Assembly: GCA_016787065.1 (NCBI GenBank)
Contig: JAEUVD010000006.1
Span: forward strand, 1 to 64,000
DNA: 64,000 bases
From: Chitinophagaceae bacterium
GTDB lineage: Bacteria; Bacteroidota; Bacteroidia; Chitinophagales; Chitinophagaceae
Direction of reading: 5' to 3'
Part shown: positions 1 to 9,727 of the stretch, one piece after another
Position numbering within the stretch: position 1 is the stretch's first letter
How the letters are laid out: every line of letters begins with the position of its first letter
Made by a program: the position numbers and the translations under genes
The notes under the pieces: generated by a model
Told to the model about the DNA's origin: nothing
Databases searched by the model: none
The model's input: the letters and a program-made list of their open reading frames with translations, nothing else

Positions 1-3000
1 ATTTTAAGGGCAATGCTCGTGTAACAGGTTTACCCGATATGGATAATGTGTTGTTTGATATTGAAGCTAAAGAATTTAGAAGCAACGGTAACGATTTAAA
101 TAAACTCATTCCTCAAACAAGAACGGAAGCTGTTGCTTGGAGTGATTTAAAGGACATCCGATTTAACGGAACCTATAACGGAGGTATAACCAATTTTCAT
201 ACAAAAGGAAATTTACTTACCTCACTCGGAAATGCAGTACTGGATTTAAGCATGGATTTCAAACCAAAAATCCCAACTTATAAAGGGCAACTTGCTACCA
301 CGGCATTTGATATTGGCCGTCTTATAAAGCAGGATAAAGTTGGAAAAATTACTATGGATGGATCCATTGACGGACGTGGCTTTGATTTGAATACCCTGCA
401 AGCTAAAGTGAATGCGAAAGTTTCAGAAATTTTTGTGGATCAAACCGACTATCATGATTTAACCATTAATGGATTAGTGGCCAATAAGAAATTTGATGGG
501 ATTTTTATTTCACAAGATGAAAAGTTAGCGGTTAATTTTAATGGGAAACTTGACCTCAGTGGCAAACAACCTTCTTATAATTTCGCATCGCGTTTTGTGC
601 GCTTCAATCTTCAAAAAATGGGAATTACTAAAGATCCTATTTTAGGTTCAGGGTATGTTCAGCTCAACTTCACTGGCGATAATATTGATAATTTTCTGGG
701 TTCCGCATTCTTAAGAGATATTACAATAGAAAACAATAATCAGAAAATATTTTTGAAAGAAGTGCATCTTAATTCGACGGAAGAACTTGGCGAGAAAACC
801 ATTTCAGTTAAAAGTTCGTTGGCAGATGCCATGTTGAAAGGAAAGTTTAATATTTCCGAATTAGCACCAACAATTCAGTATTTTCTGTATCACTACCTGC
901 CACATTATATAAATAAACCTGAAAAGGCAGCAACGCAATCTTTTACATTTACAGCACAGCTAAAAAATATTGATACCCTTGTACAAACACTCATTCCAAA
1001 GTTAAAAGGATTATCGAATAGCTATGTAGATGCCTATTTGAATACAACAGATCAAAAACTTGGATTAGATATTAATATTCCCGTGTTCGGTTATGATCAG
1101 TTTTACATGAAACAGATAAGTATTGTAAGTGCCGGTGATTTAAAAGGTTTAGATATTACGGCTACCGGTGGCAACTTATTTTATAATGAAGAACTTATGA
1201 TTCCAGCCATACAGTTAACATCGAGTATGGCTAACGATACAGCAAACCTTGCAGTAAACACTCAAAGTATTAATGATTTACTTGGTGATGCATCTATTAA
1301 CTGCAAGGCTACCGCATTGAACGATCAGTTATTCGTTCACATGTTACCTTCTAATGTTCGGATAAAAGAAGATAACTGGCAATTCTATAGCGAAGAGGAT
1401 ATGGTATTCGGAAAACATATTCGCATTAAAGGGTTTAACATTGAAAATGGCGCACAAAAAATTGCATTGAATACAAGAGATGGTTTACTTCAAGAAAGCA
1501 CAGATGACCTATTAGATATTGCCATTCAAGAAATAGATTTAGAGAATATTTCGAATTACCTCGGACTAGATAACCCAAGGTTTTTTGGCCGTTTCAGTGG
1601 TAATATCAATGTTCAAGATTTTATGAATCATCCGTTTATTTCTGCCGAAATTCATTCAACTCAAGCATTGAAAATCGATCAAGATATTTTAGGCATGGTT
1701 AATGCCAATATTAGTTATGATGTCGATAAACAAATACTTGAAATTAAAAACCCATCATCACTAACACATGATAACAGCAGTGGTTTTATTTCCGGAAAAA
1801 TCAATCAACATGATAGTACAATAAATGTTCAAGCCGAATTAAATAAAACCAGTATTGCATTATTAAATCAATTCTTGTCGGATTATGTTAGCAACCTTAA
1901 TGGTTTTGCTACAGGTACTATCATGTTAAAAGGTGATTTGAATAAACCAACCATTACCAGTTCATTGAAATTGGAAGATGCAACATGCAAAGTATTATTT
2001 TTGGGTACTACATACACAATTCCTAGCATTAACCTATCGGTGAATAATAAAGTAATTAAAATCGATCCATTTCAGCTGAAAGATGAACGATTAGGAGAAT
2101 ATTATGGCAATGTAAAAGGATCAATAACCCATAATGATTTCTCCGACTTTGATTTAAATTTCAAGGTTAATTCCGATAACCTTCTTTGTTTAAATACAGG
2201 TGAATTTGATAATAGTTTATTCTATGGTTATGTTCCTGGTGCCTTAACGGTAAATGTTACCGGACCATTAGATGATATTGATTTGGATATGAAAATTAAG
2301 CCACTTAAAGGTTCCGTATTCAACTTGCCAATTAATTCCTCCGGCGATGCTTCATCTTATGACTATATACAATTTGCCGAATTTGGTCATGCACAAGATG
2401 AACAAACCAAGAAGAAAAAATCAAGTAATTATGTAAAGATGAATATTGATATTGACGCAACACCTGATGCGTTGGTGAATATCATCCTTGATCAAAATAC
2501 ACAAGAACAAATTGTTGCGAGGGGTAATGGCAATCTGAATTTAAATATCGATTTAGGAAACACCATGACGATGACAGGAGCCTATGTTATTTCAGAAGGA
2601 AAATACAATTTCAACTTCCGTGGAGTGCTACCTCGAATCTTTGATATTAGTGATGGAAGTAAGGTTACTTGGTCGGGCGATCCATTAGACGCAAAAGTTG
2701 ATATTAGTGCCATTTTTCAGGCGCAAAAACCTTTAGCACTATACAACCTCATAAATCAAAGTACGCAGCCGTTAGAAGGTACAGATCTAGCTGAAGCGAA
2801 AAAAACTTACAAAACGTTTGTCCCAATTACGTTGTCTGGTAGTTTAGGTGCACCTGAAATTAAATTTGACATTACGCAACCGGATAATAAAGCCGTTGGA
2901 ACACCCGGCTATATCGCTCTTGAAAATTTGAGAAAAAATGAAAATGAATTATTTTCTCAGGCTGGGGTAATATTATTATTAGGCGATTTCAAAGCACCTG

Positions 3001-3548
3001 AAGGTGGAATTGCTACATCCACCTATGGTCAAGGAGCCATATCAACTGTATCGGATGTGGTTACCAATTATGTAAGCTCTGAAATAACCAATCAATTCCA
3101 AAACCTTACAGGCATTAAAAATTTAATTTTCAATGTGAATTATCAGAACAAATCCGATGCCTATGCACAAAATCCATATAACGTTAATCAGGTATCTGTA
3201 AATGTTTCCGGAGCTTTCTTTAAACAACGAGTTATAGTTGATTTTGAAAATAGCGTTGACTTTGCCCGAGGAAGTTCAGGTAATAGTAACAATAACTACG
3301 CTGGAAATTTTAAGGCTCAGTTTCTGATTACAGAAGATGGAAGATTACGATTAAACACCTATCGAATAAGTGATCAGAATTTAGATGGTACATCGAACAC
3401 AGGTATTACCAAAAGTGGTTTAGGAGTTTCCTATCGACAAGTTTTCAATCGCTTTGGTGATTTAATTCAATCGAAAAAACGTAAACCAGGTTTATTGAAC
3501 GACAGCACTAAAAGTGAAGTCGATAAATTATCCGGAGTTAGTAATTAA
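1..3548 (+). CDS. tamB: Translocation/assembly module TamB (5' partial)
   Basis: The frame is open from base 3 to the stop at 3546-3548, so the gene begins before the window and the ATG at 39 is internal. About 1180 residues are visible. They form a long, low-complexity beta-rich (AsmA/TamB-like) shaft and end in a TamB C-terminal domain. The typical block near residues 845-890 (GAYVISEGKYNFNFRG, then a WSGDPLDA motif) is clear. TamB is an inner-membrane-anchored periplasm-spanning protein that works with a BamA-like partner in outer-membrane assembly or lipid transfer. That partner, TamL, lies at 44605 in this window rather than next to it. The family call is firm; the exact transported substrate is inference. 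Confidence 0.88.
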   Translation, partial: FKGNARVTGLPDMDNVLFDIEAKEFRSNGNDLNKLIPQTRTEAVAWSDLKDIRFNGTYNGGITNFHTKGNLLTSLGNAVLDLSMDFKPKIPTYKGQLATTAFDIGRLIKQDKVGKITMDGSIDGRGFDLNTLQAKVNAKVSEIFVDQTDYHDLTINGLVANKKFDGIFISQDEKLAVNFNGKLDLSGKQPSYNFASRFVRFNLQKMGITKDPILGSGYVQLNFTGDNIDNFLGSAFLRDITIENNNQKIFLKEVHLNSTEELGEKTISVKSSLADAMLKGKFNISELAPTIQYFLYHYLPHYINKPEKAATQSFTFTAQLKNIDTLVQTLIPKLKGLSNSYVDAYLNTTDQKLGLDINIPVFGYDQFYMKQISIVSAGDLKGLDITATGGNLFYNEELMIPAIQLTSSMANDTANLAVNTQSINDLLGDASINCKATALNDQLFVHMLPSNVRIKEDNWQFYSEEDMVFGKHIRIKGFNIENGAQKIALNTRDGLLQESTDDLLDIAIQEIDLENISNYLGLDNPRFFGRFSGNINVQDFMNHPFISAEIHSTQALKIDQDILGMVNANISYDVDKQILEIKNPSSLTHDNSSGFISGKINQHDSTINVQAELNKTSIALLNQFLSDYVSNLNGFATGTIMLKGDLNKPTITSSLKLEDATCKVLFLGTTYTIPSINLSVNNKVIKIDPFQLKDERLGEYYGNVKGSITHNDFSDFDLNFKVNSDNLLCLNTGEFDNSLFYGYVPGALTVNVTGPLDDIDLDMKIKPLKGSVFNLPINSSGDASSYDYIQFAEFGHAQDEQTKKKKSSNYVKMNIDIDATPDALVNIILDQNTQEQIVARGNGNLNLNIDLGNTMTMTGAYVISEGKYNFNFRGVLPRIFDISDGSKVTWSGDPLDAKVDISAIFQAQKPLALYNLINQSTQPLEGTDLAEAKKTYKTFVPITLSGSLGAPEIKFDITQPDNKAVGTPGYIALENLRKNENELFSQAGVILLLGDFKAPEGGIATSTYGQGAISTVSDVVTNYVSSEITNQFQNLTGIKNLIFNVNYQNKSDAYAQNPYNVNQVSVNVSGAFFKQRVIVDFENSVDFARGSSGNSNNNYAGNFKAQFLITEDGRLRLNTYRISDQNLDGTSNTGITKSGLGVSYRQVFNRFGDLIQSKKRKPGLLNDSTKSEVDKLSGVSN

Positions 3549-3621
3549 GTCTACAATGTTTAATAAGAAAAGTAAAACGAGCTAGTTTAAATTATACGCT
3601 ACCGTTTAAACTCTTGATAAA

Positions 3622-6600
3622 CTACAAACTCACTTTCGGTAAGAATTTTTCCATTACTTTTTTAAGAAGTTCTGCTTGTTGCTGATATTCTTGTTCAACG
3701 GATTGAATAGCCTCTATTTGAATGGTATTGGGTTTAGCCTCCATGCCACAAAATGATCCATAAAGTTTACTAACCTTCTCACGAATGCGTTCTTCATCAG
3801 CAAAAATTGATTTCTGCTTGGTAGCCATCATTTCAGAACGAATTTTTTCAAGTTCTTTTTGAAATTCTTTATTGGCTTTATTTTTCGATAAAGAGTCTGC
3901 CTTAATTTTATTTTGGTACCATGTGATTGTATCAATCGTATTGTTAACCTGATTATAGAGTTCCTGAAGTTGCATGCTTTTATCATAAACTAACTTACGA
4001 TCAGATTCAGTAAGATCTTTATTCATTTTGTCGTGAACACAATTGATTTTACCTTCATATACTTTATCTTTTACCTTCAATTTTACCGTATAAGTTCCAG
4101 GCAAAACCATGGGTGCTGTAAAACCGGCTCCATCAAATTTAGTACTTCCTGCAGCAACTCGAGGAGGTGTACCTCGCATATTCCAATACACTTTATTAAT
4201 TCCTTTACGTTTACCTCCCGGAATACTTTGAAGCAATTTACCATTTGCATCATAAATTTCTACATCTGCCTTTCCAGAACTTAATCGATCCTTCAAATAA
4301 TAATCGATACTTTGAATTGATGCCGGGTTACCACAGTACCAACCACCGGAAATTTCAGACCCACCCCATCCGAATCGACCATTATTCAAGGTAATATCCG
4401 GAGTTGGAAATAAATAAACATCTTGATTCCAAATATCCGCGGTTAAATTTCGAATAGCGCGTATATCATCGAGAATATAAATACCTCGTCCGTGAGTACC
4501 TAGGATAAGATCATGGGTACGAGGGTGTATTTTAATATCACGAACCAAAGCGTACTCCGGAATGCCATTCTTAAGAAGAAACCAGTTCTCGCCACCATCT
4601 AAGGTTGAATAAATACCCATCTCTGTGCCTAAAAAAAGTAATTTAGGATTAGAAGGATCTTCGCAGATTTTATGCGCAAAACTTTTGAATTCTTTACTTG
4701 AAATAAGTTTCCACGATTTACCCATATCAGTACTTTTAATCAGGTAACATGCATGATCACCATACATATGATTTTCAAGTGTGGCATAAACAGTATTCTT
4801 ATCAAAATGCGAGGGGTCAATACTACTTACCCAAGCGCCTTTAGCAGCACCGGAAAGCGCTATCGTATTCGATACATTAACCCATGACGTACCTCCGTTG
4901 AGTGAATATTGAATGTTACCATCATCCGTTCCAACCCAAATCAAATTTTCATCTAAAGGACTTTCAGCTACAGTAAAAATTGTACAATGGTTCTCGGCAC
5001 TTGTGTTATCGGCACTTAAACCACCACTGTCTTCTTGCTTTTGTTTGTTCTTATCATTGGTTGTTAAATCCGGAGATATACGTTTCCAATTTCTACCCTG
5101 ATCGGTGGATTTATAAAGGTATTGAGCACCAACATATAAATTTTTTGGATTCTTGCTACCAAGCACAATCGGCGTATTCCAGTTCCAACGCAATTTTTCT
5201 TCTTTCAATGTTTTTTGAGGTTGAATATCTTCACTTTTACCCGTTGCAATCACGGTTCGTTGCATATTACCTCCTTGATATTCGGCATATACTGTTTTTC
5301 CATCTATGTCAGGCTGTGTCCAAAAGCCATCACCACCTCCTACGCGCAACCAACTTCCATTGCCAATACCTCCAGGGGCAGCACTTGGGGCCATCCAACT
5401 TCCGTTATCTTGCAATCCTCCGTAAACGTGATATGGATCTTGCATATCGTAAGAAACATGATAGAACTGACCGACCGGTAAATTATGACTGAAACGCCAC
5501 GTAACACCACGGTCGATACTGGTGTAGATACCACCATCGGTACCAACGTATAAAATGTTGGTATTATTCGGATTTATCCAAAGCGCATGCATGTCGCTAT
5601 GTACCCAACCACCTTCGCCGCTCGCAGATGAAAAGGAATAGCCGCCATCATCAGAATAGGCGAATTCAAACGCAGGACGGTAAACTCGTTTTGGATCTTT
5701 GGGGTCTATTTCAATGGTCGCAAAATAAAACGGTCGTGCAACCGTATTCATAGTAGCACTTTGATTTTTCCAATGCTCGCCGCCATCATCTGAAATGTAT
5801 AAACCGGTGTTATTACTTTCAACAATAGCTAGCATTTTTGTTGGTTCTGAAGGTGCTAAAGCCATAGCAATTCTTCCGAATGGTTTTTCCGGCAACCCCT
5901 CTTTAAGTTCAATCCATGTTTTACCACCATCGGTACTTTTATATAATCCACTACCCGTTCCTCCTGAATTAAAGCTGTATGGCTGTCTGCGAAATTGCCA
6001 CATACTGGCATACAAAATATTCGGATTCTTTGGATTAATTAATATATCCGCGCATCCGGTTTTTTCATCTTTATAAAGAATTTTCTCCCAATGTTCTCCG
6101 CCATCGGTCGACTTATATAAACCTCTATGTTTACTATCACTCCACAATGGGCCGGGCACAGCAACATAAATTACATCTGAATTTTCAGGATGAATCACTA
6201 TTTTAGAAATGTGTTCCGTACTATCTAACCCAATCGCTTTCCAGTTATCGCCCGCATCCGTTGATTTATACATCCCTACCCCAATGGATACGGAATTTCG
6301 CATATTACTTTCTCCTGTTCCAACATATACCACATTTGGTTTTTTCTGATCTACAGCTACGGCACCAATACTCTGACAATACTTATCAAAAACAGGTTTA
6401 TATGACGCTCCTGCATTTGTGGATTTCCAAACACCCCCACCAGCAGTGCCTACATAAAGTATTTTATCATCCGTTTGAACGCCTTGAATAGATGTAATAC
6501 GTCCACTCATGGTTCCCGGCCCCATAGAACGGGCGTCCATTACACCAAACGTACTCGAGTTTACCGGACTTTGTGCATGAGCCCCTAGTACGGTGCACAC

Positions 6601-6630
6601 GGCTACGAAAAGAAAAAGTTGGATTTTCAT
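3622..6630 (-). CDS. Secreted BNR/sortilin-like beta-propeller protein
   Basis: A 1002-residue protein with a clear Sec signal peptide (MKIQLFLFVAVCTVLGAHAQ). The first ~700 residues carry many BNR/Asp-box-type repeats (STDGGxxW, STDAGDNW, SDDGGEHW) of the kind that build sortilin/VPS10- or xyloglucanase-like beta-propellers. The rest holds a beta-sandwich-like segment around 770-860 and a charged, probably helical region after ~880. Homologs in Bacteroidota are usually labelled glycosyl hydrolase or VPS10-domain protein, but I see no catalytic signature that proves a glycosidase. No T9SS sorting domain is visible. Its stop is 73 bp from the converging tamB stop. Confidence 0.75.
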   Translation of the reverse strand: MKIQLFLFVAVCTVLGAHAQSPVNSSTFGVMDARSMGPGTMSGRITSIQGVQTDDKILYVGTAGGGVWKSTNAGASYKPVFDKYCQSIGAVAVDQKKPNVVYVGTGESNMRNSVSIGVGMYKSTDAGDNWKAIGLDSTEHISKIVIHPENSDVIYVAVPGPLWSDSKHRGLYKSTDGGEHWEKILYKDEKTGCADILINPKNPNILYASMWQFRRQPYSFNSGGTGSGLYKSTDGGKTWIELKEGLPEKPFGRIAMALAPSEPTKMLAIVESNNTGLYISDDGGEHWKNQSATMNTVARPFYFATIEIDPKDPKRVYRPAFEFAYSDDGGYSFSSASGEGGWVHSDMHALWINPNNTNILYVGTDGGIYTSIDRGVTWRFSHNLPVGQFYHVSYDMQDPYHVYGGLQDNGSWMAPSAAPGGIGNGSWLRVGGGDGFWTQPDIDGKTVYAEYQGGNMQRTVIATGKSEDIQPQKTLKEEKLRWNWNTPIVLGSKNPKNLYVGAQYLYKSTDQGRNWKRISPDLTTNDKNKQKQEDSGGLSADNTSAENHCTIFTVAESPLDENLIWVGTDDGNIQYSLNGGTSWVNVSNTIALSGAAKGAWVSSIDPSHFDKNTVYATLENHMYGDHACYLIKSTDMGKSWKLISSKEFKSFAHKICEDPSNPKLLFLGTEMGIYSTLDGGENWFLLKNGIPEYALVRDIKIHPRTHDLILGTHGRGIYILDDIRAIRNLTADIWNQDVYLFPTPDITLNNGRFGWGGSEISGGWYCGNPASIQSIDYYLKDRLSSGKADVEIYDANGKLLQSIPGGKRKGINKVYWNMRGTPPRVAAGSTKFDGAGFTAPMVLPGTYTVKLKVKDKVYEGKINCVHDKMNKDLTESDRKLVYDKSMQLQELYNQVNNTIDTITWYQNKIKADSLSKNKANKEFQKELEKIRSEMMATKQKSIFADEERIREKVSKLYGSFCGMEAKPNTIQIEAIQSVEQEYQQQAELLKKVMEKFLPKVSL

Positions 6631-6649
6631 GTTTATCGGATTTTAAGTT

Positions 6650-6678
6650 CAACAAAAAAGGTTTGTGAAACACAAACC
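6650..6678 (-). terminator. Rho-independent terminator of the LolA-like gene
   Basis: An 8-bp stem, GGTTTGTG/CACAAACC, with a 3-nt loop at 6660-6678. On the minus strand it is followed by a run of T residues (6654-6659). It lies directly after the stop at 6699 and before the BNR protein start at 6630, so the two genes are probably separate transcripts. Confidence 0.8.
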
Positions 6679-6698
6679 CTTACAAAAAAAATTCTAAA

Positions 6699-7403
6699 TT
6701 ATTGTTCGCTTGGTTTAAAGAGTTTTTCGTCTATAGTGCCATTAATTTCAATATTTTGAATCTCAATGTCGCCCATATCACCTCCCATGCTATAAGCCAT
6801 TACTATACCGGTATCGTGTTTTTTGTAGTTACTATACGTAAGTGTTGCTTCCACTTCTTTACCATTCGCTGTGGTTTTCGTAACCGATTTAATAATAAAA
6901 TAATTAGATGGGTCTATCCAATAAGATGTTTCCACACCTTCTTTGTCGGTTAATTTTACTTTATGACATTCAACACCATCCATATCATCTTTTCCAACGA
7001 GTTCTAATTTTTTACCCATGTCTTTATAAGTAATGAACTCATCAATAATTTGAAGTTGATCTTGAGAGCTTTTCACGTCATCGGCTGTCATAGCTTCGTA
7101 TTTTGTTTGTCCTTGAAAAGGCATAAACTGCCAACCTTCTTTATCGGTAATGATAGCCCAACCTTTCATTCCAAAAACATCCAAATCCATACGCATGGCT
7201 TTTTTATCTACTACAACACGACTTACTTTAATATCTGCGCCATTTGCTTTGGTAACGGCATCCATTTTCATACTCTTTACTTTGCGCCAATTAGTTTCAC
7301 CGCCAATAGCGTCAATATGTTTTTTTACGATCTCTTCCAACGATTGTGCTTGTGAAAAGATAGATGTACCTAGTAGGAAAAAGGCTAAAAATAATTTCTT
7401 CAT
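6699..7403 (-). CDS. LolA-like outer-membrane lipoprotein-sorting family protein
   Basis: A 234-residue exported protein. The open frame extends upstream to 7697, but that extension overlaps rpsG on the same strand and crosses the rpsG terminator. The ATG at 7403 opens a good signal peptide (MKKLFLAFFLLGTSIFSQAQ) and is preferred. The mature part resembles the LolA/LolB-like beta-sheet fold seen in Bacteroidota proteins of this size: an N-terminal helix (EEIVKKHIDAIGG), then many beta strands ending with a segment describing a converted 'YWIDPSNYFIIK' strand. A periplasmic lipid or lipoprotein-handling role is inference from fold resemblance. A near-consensus -7 box (TACATTTA) lies about 20 nt upstream. 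Confidence 0.7.
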   Translation of the reverse strand: MKKLFLAFFLLGTSIFSQAQSLEEIVKKHIDAIGGETNWRKVKSMKMDAVTKANGADIKVSRVVVDKKAMRMDLDVFGMKGWAIITDKEGWQFMPFQGQTKYEAMTADDVKSSQDQLQIIDEFITYKDMGKKLELVGKDDMDGVECHKVKLTDKEGVETSYWIDPSNYFIIKSVTKTTANGKEVEATLTYSNYKKHDTGIVMAYSMGGDMGDIEIQNIEINGTIDEKLFKPSEQ

Positions 7404-7496
7404 GTTGCTTTTATTTATTGGTAAATGTAAATCGGTGATTTCATTCTTGTGGTTATTTTTTTGATGAATGGAAAAAAGTGGCCACAGAAGGAAAAA

Positions 7497-7526
7497 TAAA
7501 AAAAAACTGCCCCAATTTGGGGCAGT
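7497..7526 (-). terminator. Strong Rho-independent terminator after rpsG
   Basis: A perfect 10-bp inverted repeat around a single central base at 7506-7526 (arms ACTGCCCCAA and TTGGGGCAGT). On the minus strand it is followed by a nearly continuous T tract (7497-7505). It sits 26 bp beyond the rpsG stop and isolates the rpsL-rpsG unit from the LolA-like gene. Confidence 0.92.
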
Positions 7527-7551
7527 GTGATGAAATATTTTTGAATGAGAC

Positions 7552-8019
7552 TTATACTCGAAAATGTGCAAAAGCCTTATTGGCATCTGCCATACGATGG
7601 GTATCATCTTTTTTCTTAACGGCATTACCTTCACCTTTTGCGGCTGCAATAATTTCGTTTGATAATTTATCGGCCATTGTTTTACCGTTACGATCACGGG
7701 AATAACGAACGATCCATTTGATGGTTAAACTAATTTTACGATCAGGACGAACTTCCGATGGAATTTGGAAGGTAGCACCTCCGATACGACGACTACGAAC
7801 TTCCACCGAAGGAGTTACGTTAGCCATAGCACGTTTCCATACATCGTAACCTGCTTCTCCTGTGTTTTTCTCTACTTTATCGAGAGCATCATAGAAAATT
7901 TTTAAGGCGATACTTTTTTTACCATCCCACATCATGCAGTTAACAAAACGTGTTACCAGCGTGTCGCCAAAGCGAGGGTCTGGAGCTAAAGGAATTTTTT
8001 TGGCTTGTTGCTTTCTCAT
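7552..8019 (-). CDS. rpsG: 30S ribosomal protein S7
   Basis: A 155-residue protein of normal S7 length. It starts MRKQQAKKIPLAPDPRFGD and has the conserved core GGATFQIPSEVRP and a basic C-terminus (KKDDTHRMADANKAFAHFRV). S7 is the primary assembly protein of the 30S head and binds 16S rRNA at the decoding region. It is 77 bp downstream of rpsL and probably co-transcribed from the promoter at 8507-8536. fusA, which usually follows in Bacteroidota, is absent: a strong terminator comes straight after. Confidence 0.98.
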   Translation of the reverse strand: MRKQQAKKIPLAPDPRFGDTLVTRFVNCMMWDGKKSIALKIFYDALDKVEKNTGEAGYDVWKRAMANVTPSVEVRSRRIGGATFQIPSEVRPDRKISLTIKWIVRYSRDRNGKTMADKLSNEIIAAAKGEGNAVKKKDDTHRMADANKAFAHFRV

Positions 8020-8096
8020 TTTTTAATTTTTATTATGAGATAATGCTCAAAATTCTTCAAGTATTAAAACTTTACTCTGAGCCTATCCCTTATTCT

Positions 8097-8477
8097 TTAT
8101 TTTTTTACTTTTTCGCGTTTTGTACCGTATTTAGAACGACTTTGCTTACGATCCTTCACCCCAGCAGTATCTAAACTACCACGAACGATATGATAACGTA
8201 CCCCTGGTAAATCTTTCACACGACCACCACGAATTAATACAATCGAGTGTTCCTGTAAGTTATGACCCTCACCTGGAATATAGGCGATCACCTCAACTTT
8301 ATTGGTTAAACGAACTTTAGCTACCTTACGAAGGGCTGAATTTGGTTTCTTTGGTGTGGTTGTGTAAACACGAGTACAAACACCACGGCGTTGTGGACAA
8401 GCATCTAACGCACGCGACTTAGATTTAGCGCGGATAATGGTTCTTCCTTTACGTACTAATTGTTGTATTGTAGGCAT
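8097..8477 (-). CDS. rpsL: 30S ribosomal protein S12
   Basis: A 126-residue protein beginning [12 protein letters not shown], with the S12 signature [13 protein letters not shown] and the loop [13 protein letters not shown]. Both loops around the decoding centre have the ordinary, streptomycin-sensitive type of sequence, including the Lys residues whose substitution commonly gives resistance. S12 monitors codon-anticodon pairing in the 30S A site. It is first gene of a two-gene rpsL-rpsG unit with a well-formed promoter about 30 nt upstream. Confidence 0.98.
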   Translation of the reverse strand: MPTIQQLVRKGRTIIRAKSKSRALDACPQRRGVCTRVYTTTPKKPNSALRKVAKVRLTNKVEVIAYIPGEGHNLQEHSIVLIRGGRVKDLPGVRYHIVRGSLDTAGVKDRKQSRSKYGTKREKVKK

Positions 8478-8506
8478 ATTACCTGTATAATTTAATTTTG
8501 GGAGTG

Positions 8507-8536
8507 CAAAAGTAGGCTTCTTTCGTAGAAAAACAA
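8507..8536 (-). promoter_or_regulatory. Bacteroidota-type promoter of rpsL-rpsG
   Basis: On the minus strand a TTG (-33, at 8536-8534) is followed after 19 nt by TACTTTTG (-7, at 8514-8507), matching the TTG / TAnnTTTG consensus and spacing of the Bacteroidota primary sigma factor. The rpsL start codon is about 30 nt downstream. Confidence 0.8.
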
Positions 8537-8600
8537 GGAAATATCAAGAAAAAAATCATGTTTTTCCGTATTTTTTTCCACGTACTTGTGTATTTTTTGA

Positions 8601-9524
8601 TTAAACAATATCAATTTCGAAGTTTACCAAATCAACAAACTGATTTAAACGCATGTCGATTTCTTCTTTGCTAATTTCCTTTAAACGCTGAGTTCCGAAT
8701 TTCTCTACTACAAAACTGGCCATTGCAGAACCCACGATGATGGCTGTTTTCATATTCTCGAAACTGATATTTTTAGTTTTGGCTAGGTACCCGATAAAAC
8801 CACCGGCAAATGTATCACCCGCACCTGTTGGATCGAATACATCTTCTAAAGGTAATGCCGGAGCAAAAAACACTTGCGTTCCATGAAATAACAAAGCTCC
8901 ATGTTCTCCTTTCTTGATGATAAGATAGCGCGGGCCCATGCTCATTATTTTTTGTGCCGCTTTCACCAAAGAATATTCGCCACTTAGCTGACGAGCCTCC
9001 CCATCATTGACCATTAAAAGATCTACTTTTTTAAGCACATCCTTTAAATCATCCATGGCAATATCCATCCAGAAATTCATCGTATCCATAATTATTAATT
9101 TCGGGCGATGTTTCAATTGATCGATTATCTGCATCTGTAATTTTGGCATCAGGTTGCCGAGCATCACATACTCTGCATCTTGATAAGAGGCTGGTACTTG
9201 CGGGTTGAATTTTTCTAATACATTCAAATCGGTAATTAATGTATCTCGTGTATTCATATCCATGTGGTACTTACCACTCCAAAAAAACGACTTTTCATTT
9301 TGAAGCTGCTCTACTCCGTCGAACTGAACACCTCGTGCTGAAAGTTGATCAATTTCTTCTTGAGGAAAATCGCCACCAATAATTGAAATCTGTTGAATTG
9401 GTTGTGTAAAATGCGAAGCGCTCCAAGCGGCATAAGTAGCTGATCCGCCAATAATTTTATCTGTTTTTCCGAAGGGTGTTTCGATGGCATCAAAGGCCAT
9501 AGTACCTGCTATAAGTAATGACAT
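8601..9524 (-). CDS. PfkB-family carbohydrate kinase
   Basis: A 307-residue ribokinase-like protein. It has the N-terminal GGSATYAAW motif (residues 26-34) and the PfkB signature 2 DPTGAGDTFAGG (231-242), with Asp237 as catalytic base and the anion-hole GAGD. A VNDGEARQL segment (182-190) matches the usual 'N-x-x-E' Mg/ATP region. It should phosphorylate a sugar or nucleoside with ATP in the cytosol; the substrate cannot be read from the sequence. A -7-like box (TACCTTCG, 9537-9530) ends only 5 nt before the ATG. It is separate from rpsL. Confidence 0.85.
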   Translation of the reverse strand: MSLLIAGTMAFDAIETPFGKTDKIIGGSATYAAWSASHFTQPIQQISIIGGDFPQEEIDQLSARGVQFDGVEQLQNEKSFFWSGKYHMDMNTRDTLITDLNVLEKFNPQVPASYQDAEYVMLGNLMPKLQMQIIDQLKHRPKLIIMDTMNFWMDIAMDDLKDVLKKVDLLMVNDGEARQLSGEYSLVKAAQKIMSMGPRYLIIKKGEHGALLFHGTQVFFAPALPLEDVFDPTGAGDTFAGGFIGYLAKTKNISFENMKTAIIVGSAMASFVVEKFGTQRLKEISKEEIDMRLNQFVDLVNFEIDIV

Positions 9525-9727
9525 GGCCGCGAAGGTAAGGAAAGTTAGTAATTCAAGCTAGTCTGCACAAATTTCTGATGTGTTTCAAATTAGTCAACAT
9601 TTCCTGAATGTATAAGGGTACGAAATTTAGTACTTCAAACCCGAAGTAGTTGGAACTCACACTACAATTATCATTTCAACGAATCGAAACGACAACGTAT
9701 TTTCAATACAATAGATTTGAGTATCCA

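Noticed and set aside
3584..3612. Bidirectional terminator between tamB and the BNR gene
   Set aside because: An 8-bp inverted repeat (AGTTTAAA/TTTAAACT) exists, but the loop is 13 nt, the stem is all but one base A/T-rich, and no T tract follows on either strand.
7404..7697. Upstream extension of the LolA-like reading frame
   Set aside because: It runs through the rpsG terminator and into rpsG on the same strand; the ATG at 7403 begins a clear signal peptide.
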